Shown here: one piece after another, positions 62,662-64,000 of the stretch
How positions within the stretch are numbered: position 1 is the stretch's first letter
Layout of the letters: every line of letters starts with the position of its first letter
DNA from: Marinobacter sp. ATCH36
GTDB taxonomy: Bacteria; Pseudomonadota; Gammaproteobacteria; Pseudomonadales; Oleiphilaceae
Reading direction: 5' to 3'
Assembly (NCBI RefSeq): GCF_023555055.1
Contig: NZ_JAMJPL010000001.1
Location: 1,612,001 to 1,676,000 of the forward strand
Length of the DNA: 64,000 bases
Program-made: the position numbers and the translations under genes
Notes under the pieces: generated by a model
What the model was told of the DNA's origin: nothing
The model's input: the letters and a program-made list of their open reading frames with translations, nothing else
The model's database searches: none

Positions 62662-64000
62662 ATGAACTCTGAACAGATTGTTGCCTCCCTCAAAGCCCTG
62701 ATGGAAGCGGGTCAGGCCCCCGGAAAAGTGCTGACTGACGCAGCCGACCTGGAGAACTACGGCAAGGACTGGACAAAGATCTACCCTCCGAAACCGGTAG
62801 CCATTGTTCTGCCCAAAACCACCGAGCAGGTGCAGGCACTGGTGGAGTTTGCCAACGAGAACCAGGTAGCTCTGGTGCCTTCCGGCGGTCGCACAGGCCT
62901 GAGTGCCGGGGCTGTCGCGGCCAACGGCGAGGTGGTCGTAGCGTTCGACAACATGAACCAGATCCTGGATTTCAGTGCCAGCGACCGTACTGTGAAATGC
63001 CAGGCGGGCGTGGTCACCGAACAGTTGCAGAATTTTGCCGAAGAAAACGGCCTGTATTACCCGGTGGATTTCGCCTCTGCGGGCTCCAGCCAGTTGGGCG
63101 GTAACCTGTCCACCAACGCGGGTGGAATCAAGGTGATCCGCTACGGCATGAGCCGCGATTGGGTTGCCGGCCTGAAAGTAGTCACTGGCAAGGGCGACAT
63201 ACTTGATTTGAACAAGGATCTTGAAAAGAACAACACCGGCTATGACCTGCGGCACCTGTTTATCGGTGCTGAGGGCACGCTGGGGTTCATTACCGAAGCC
63301 ACCATGAAACTGTCCCGCAAGCCGGATAACCTCACGGTGCTGGTGCTGGGCCTGAACGATCTCACCAACACCATGGATGTACTGCAGGCCTTCCAGAAGC
63401 AGATCGATTTGACTGCTTACGAATTCTTTTCCCATCAGGCCATGGAGCATGTGCTCGCCCACGGCCAGGTGCAGGCACCGTTTGAAACCGAGGCGCCTTA
63501 CTATGCCCTGCTGGAATTCGAGGCAGTGTCTGACGAGGTGATGGACGATGCAATGACGCTGTTCGAGCAGTGCATGGAAAATGGCTGGGTGCTGGATGGC
63601 GTGATCAGCCAGAGCGAAACCCAGGCGAAGAACCTGTGGCAACTGCGGGAACGTATTTCCGAGTCCATTGCGCCACGGATACCGTATAAAAATGACATCT
63701 CTGTTGTGGTTTCCAAAGTGCCGGGATTCCTGCAGGAGATCGACGCCGTGGTGACCGAGCATTATCCGGATTTCGAAATCATCTGGTTTGGTCACATCGG
63801 CGACGGTAATCTGCACCTGAACATCCTCAAGCCCGAAGACATGGCGAAAGAGGATTTCTTTGAGAAATGCCAACAGGTTAACAAGTGGGTTTTCGAAATT
63901 GTCCAGCGCTACCAGGGCAGCGTATCTGCTGAGCACGGCGTGGGCATGACCAAGAAGCCGTATCTGGAGTACACCCGCAGTGCTGCTGAAATTGCCTACC
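62662..64000 (+). CDS. FAD-linked D-2-hydroxyglutarate dehydrogenase (partial, runs off window)
   Basis: The first 446 codons of a plus-strand gene starting at the ATG at 62662, open to the window edge; it is missing from simple ORF lists because it has no stop here. The FAD_binding_4 domain is present (VPSGGRTGLSAGA, SAGSSQLGGNLSTNAGG, GAEGTLGFITEA), with a C-terminal oxidase domain (WFGHIGDGNLHLNI, SAEHGVGMTKK). These proteins oxidise D-2-hydroxyglutarate or D-lactate. Being divergent from serA, and given that SerA makes D-2-hydroxyglutarate as a by-product in Pseudomonas, the former is likely. Confidence 0.88.
   Translation, partial: MNSEQIVASLKALMEAGQAPGKVLTDAADLENYGKDWTKIYPPKPVAIVLPKTTEQVQALVEFANENQVALVPSGGRTGLSAGAVAANGEVVVAFDNMNQILDFSASDRTVKCQAGVVTEQLQNFAEENGLYYPVDFASAGSSQLGGNLSTNAGGIKVIRYGMSRDWVAGLKVVTGKGDILDLNKDLEKNNTGYDLRHLFIGAEGTLGFITEATMKLSRKPDNLTVLVLGLNDLTNTMDVLQAFQKQIDLTAYEFFSHQAMEHVLAHGQVQAPFETEAPYYALLEFEAVSDEVMDDAMTLFEQCMENGWVLDGVISQSETQAKNLWQLRERISESIAPRIPYKNDISVVVSKVPGFLQEIDAVVTEHYPDFEIIWFGHIGDGNLHLNILKPEDMAKEDFFEKCQQVNKWVFEIVQRYQGSVSAEHGVGMTKKPYLEYTRSAAEIAY

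Noticed and set aside
62656..63936. 426-codon minus-strand frame at the right edge
   Set aside because: The plus strand encodes the FAD dehydrogenase with clear motifs; the minus frame is its shadow.

Overview
The window looks like a stretch of core chromosome from a marine gammaproteobacterium, most probably Marinobacter or a close relative. The evidence is the gene mix: a complete Mrp/Mnh Na+/H+ antiporter operon, two fatty acyl-CoA ligases, dienoyl-CoA reductase and other beta-oxidation enzymes, an arginine succinyltransferase, a marine-type haloalkane dehalogenase, a TRAP receptor, and a YebG gene with a gammaproteobacterial LexA box. Coding density is high and GC is about 55-60% by eye. 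I saw no rRNA, tRNA, CRISPR array, integrase or transposase.

Layout. 0-5 kb: astA plus a DUF1338 gene (arginine/lysine catabolism) divergent from an Lrp regulator, the SOS gene yebG, and a LemA-TPM-TPM envelope operon. 5-16 kb: a GST, an acyl-CoA ligase, a LysR regulator facing a small conserved-looking gene, a lytic-transglycosylase-like protein, a DUF2059 protein, a creatinase-like M24 protein, a periplasmic binding protein, a VanZ protein coupled to a parvulin, and the ABC-F ATPase ybiT. 16-24 kb: haloalkane dehalogenase, a class II sirtuin, AzlCD exporter, DUF3750 lipoprotein, dodecin, and the NAD salvage pair pncA-pncB. 24-32 kb: a FemAB/GNAT-like protein, a CpxRA-like two-component system, a YciH/Sui1 protein, D-amino acid dehydrogenase and an AlkK-type ligase. 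32-38 kb: ppnP and mrpABCDEFG on the minus strand. 38-45 kb: a fatty-acid block (crotonase, FadH, GlxA-type AraC regulator, large acyl-CoA dehydrogenase). 45-64 kb: an acidic lipoprotein, a PhoX phosphatase whose N-terminus is frameshifted beneath a clear Pho box, a chemoreceptor with a C-terminal sensor domain, an MFS protein, rlmJ, an orphan DctP, a sigma54 two-component system, EamA and GIY-YIG proteins, two alpha/beta hydrolases, an OmpA lipoprotein, and serA divergent from a D-2-hydroxyglutarate dehydrogenase that runs off the right edge.

The most unusual signal is non-coding. Three intergenic elements (about 16316-16418, 20564-20667 and 42773-42864) have the same build: long, near-perfect inverted arms of 20-25 bp whose sequence differs between copies, around a strongly conserved 52-54 nt centre that itself contains two small hairpins. 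Paired changes preserve both arm and inner hairpin pairing. I read this as a dispersed palindromic repeat family, possibly structured RNA or a non-autonomous element. A second notable feature is the out-of-frame lesion between the Tat signal and the catalytic part of PhoX. No single undescribed multi-gene defence or biosynthetic system was found.
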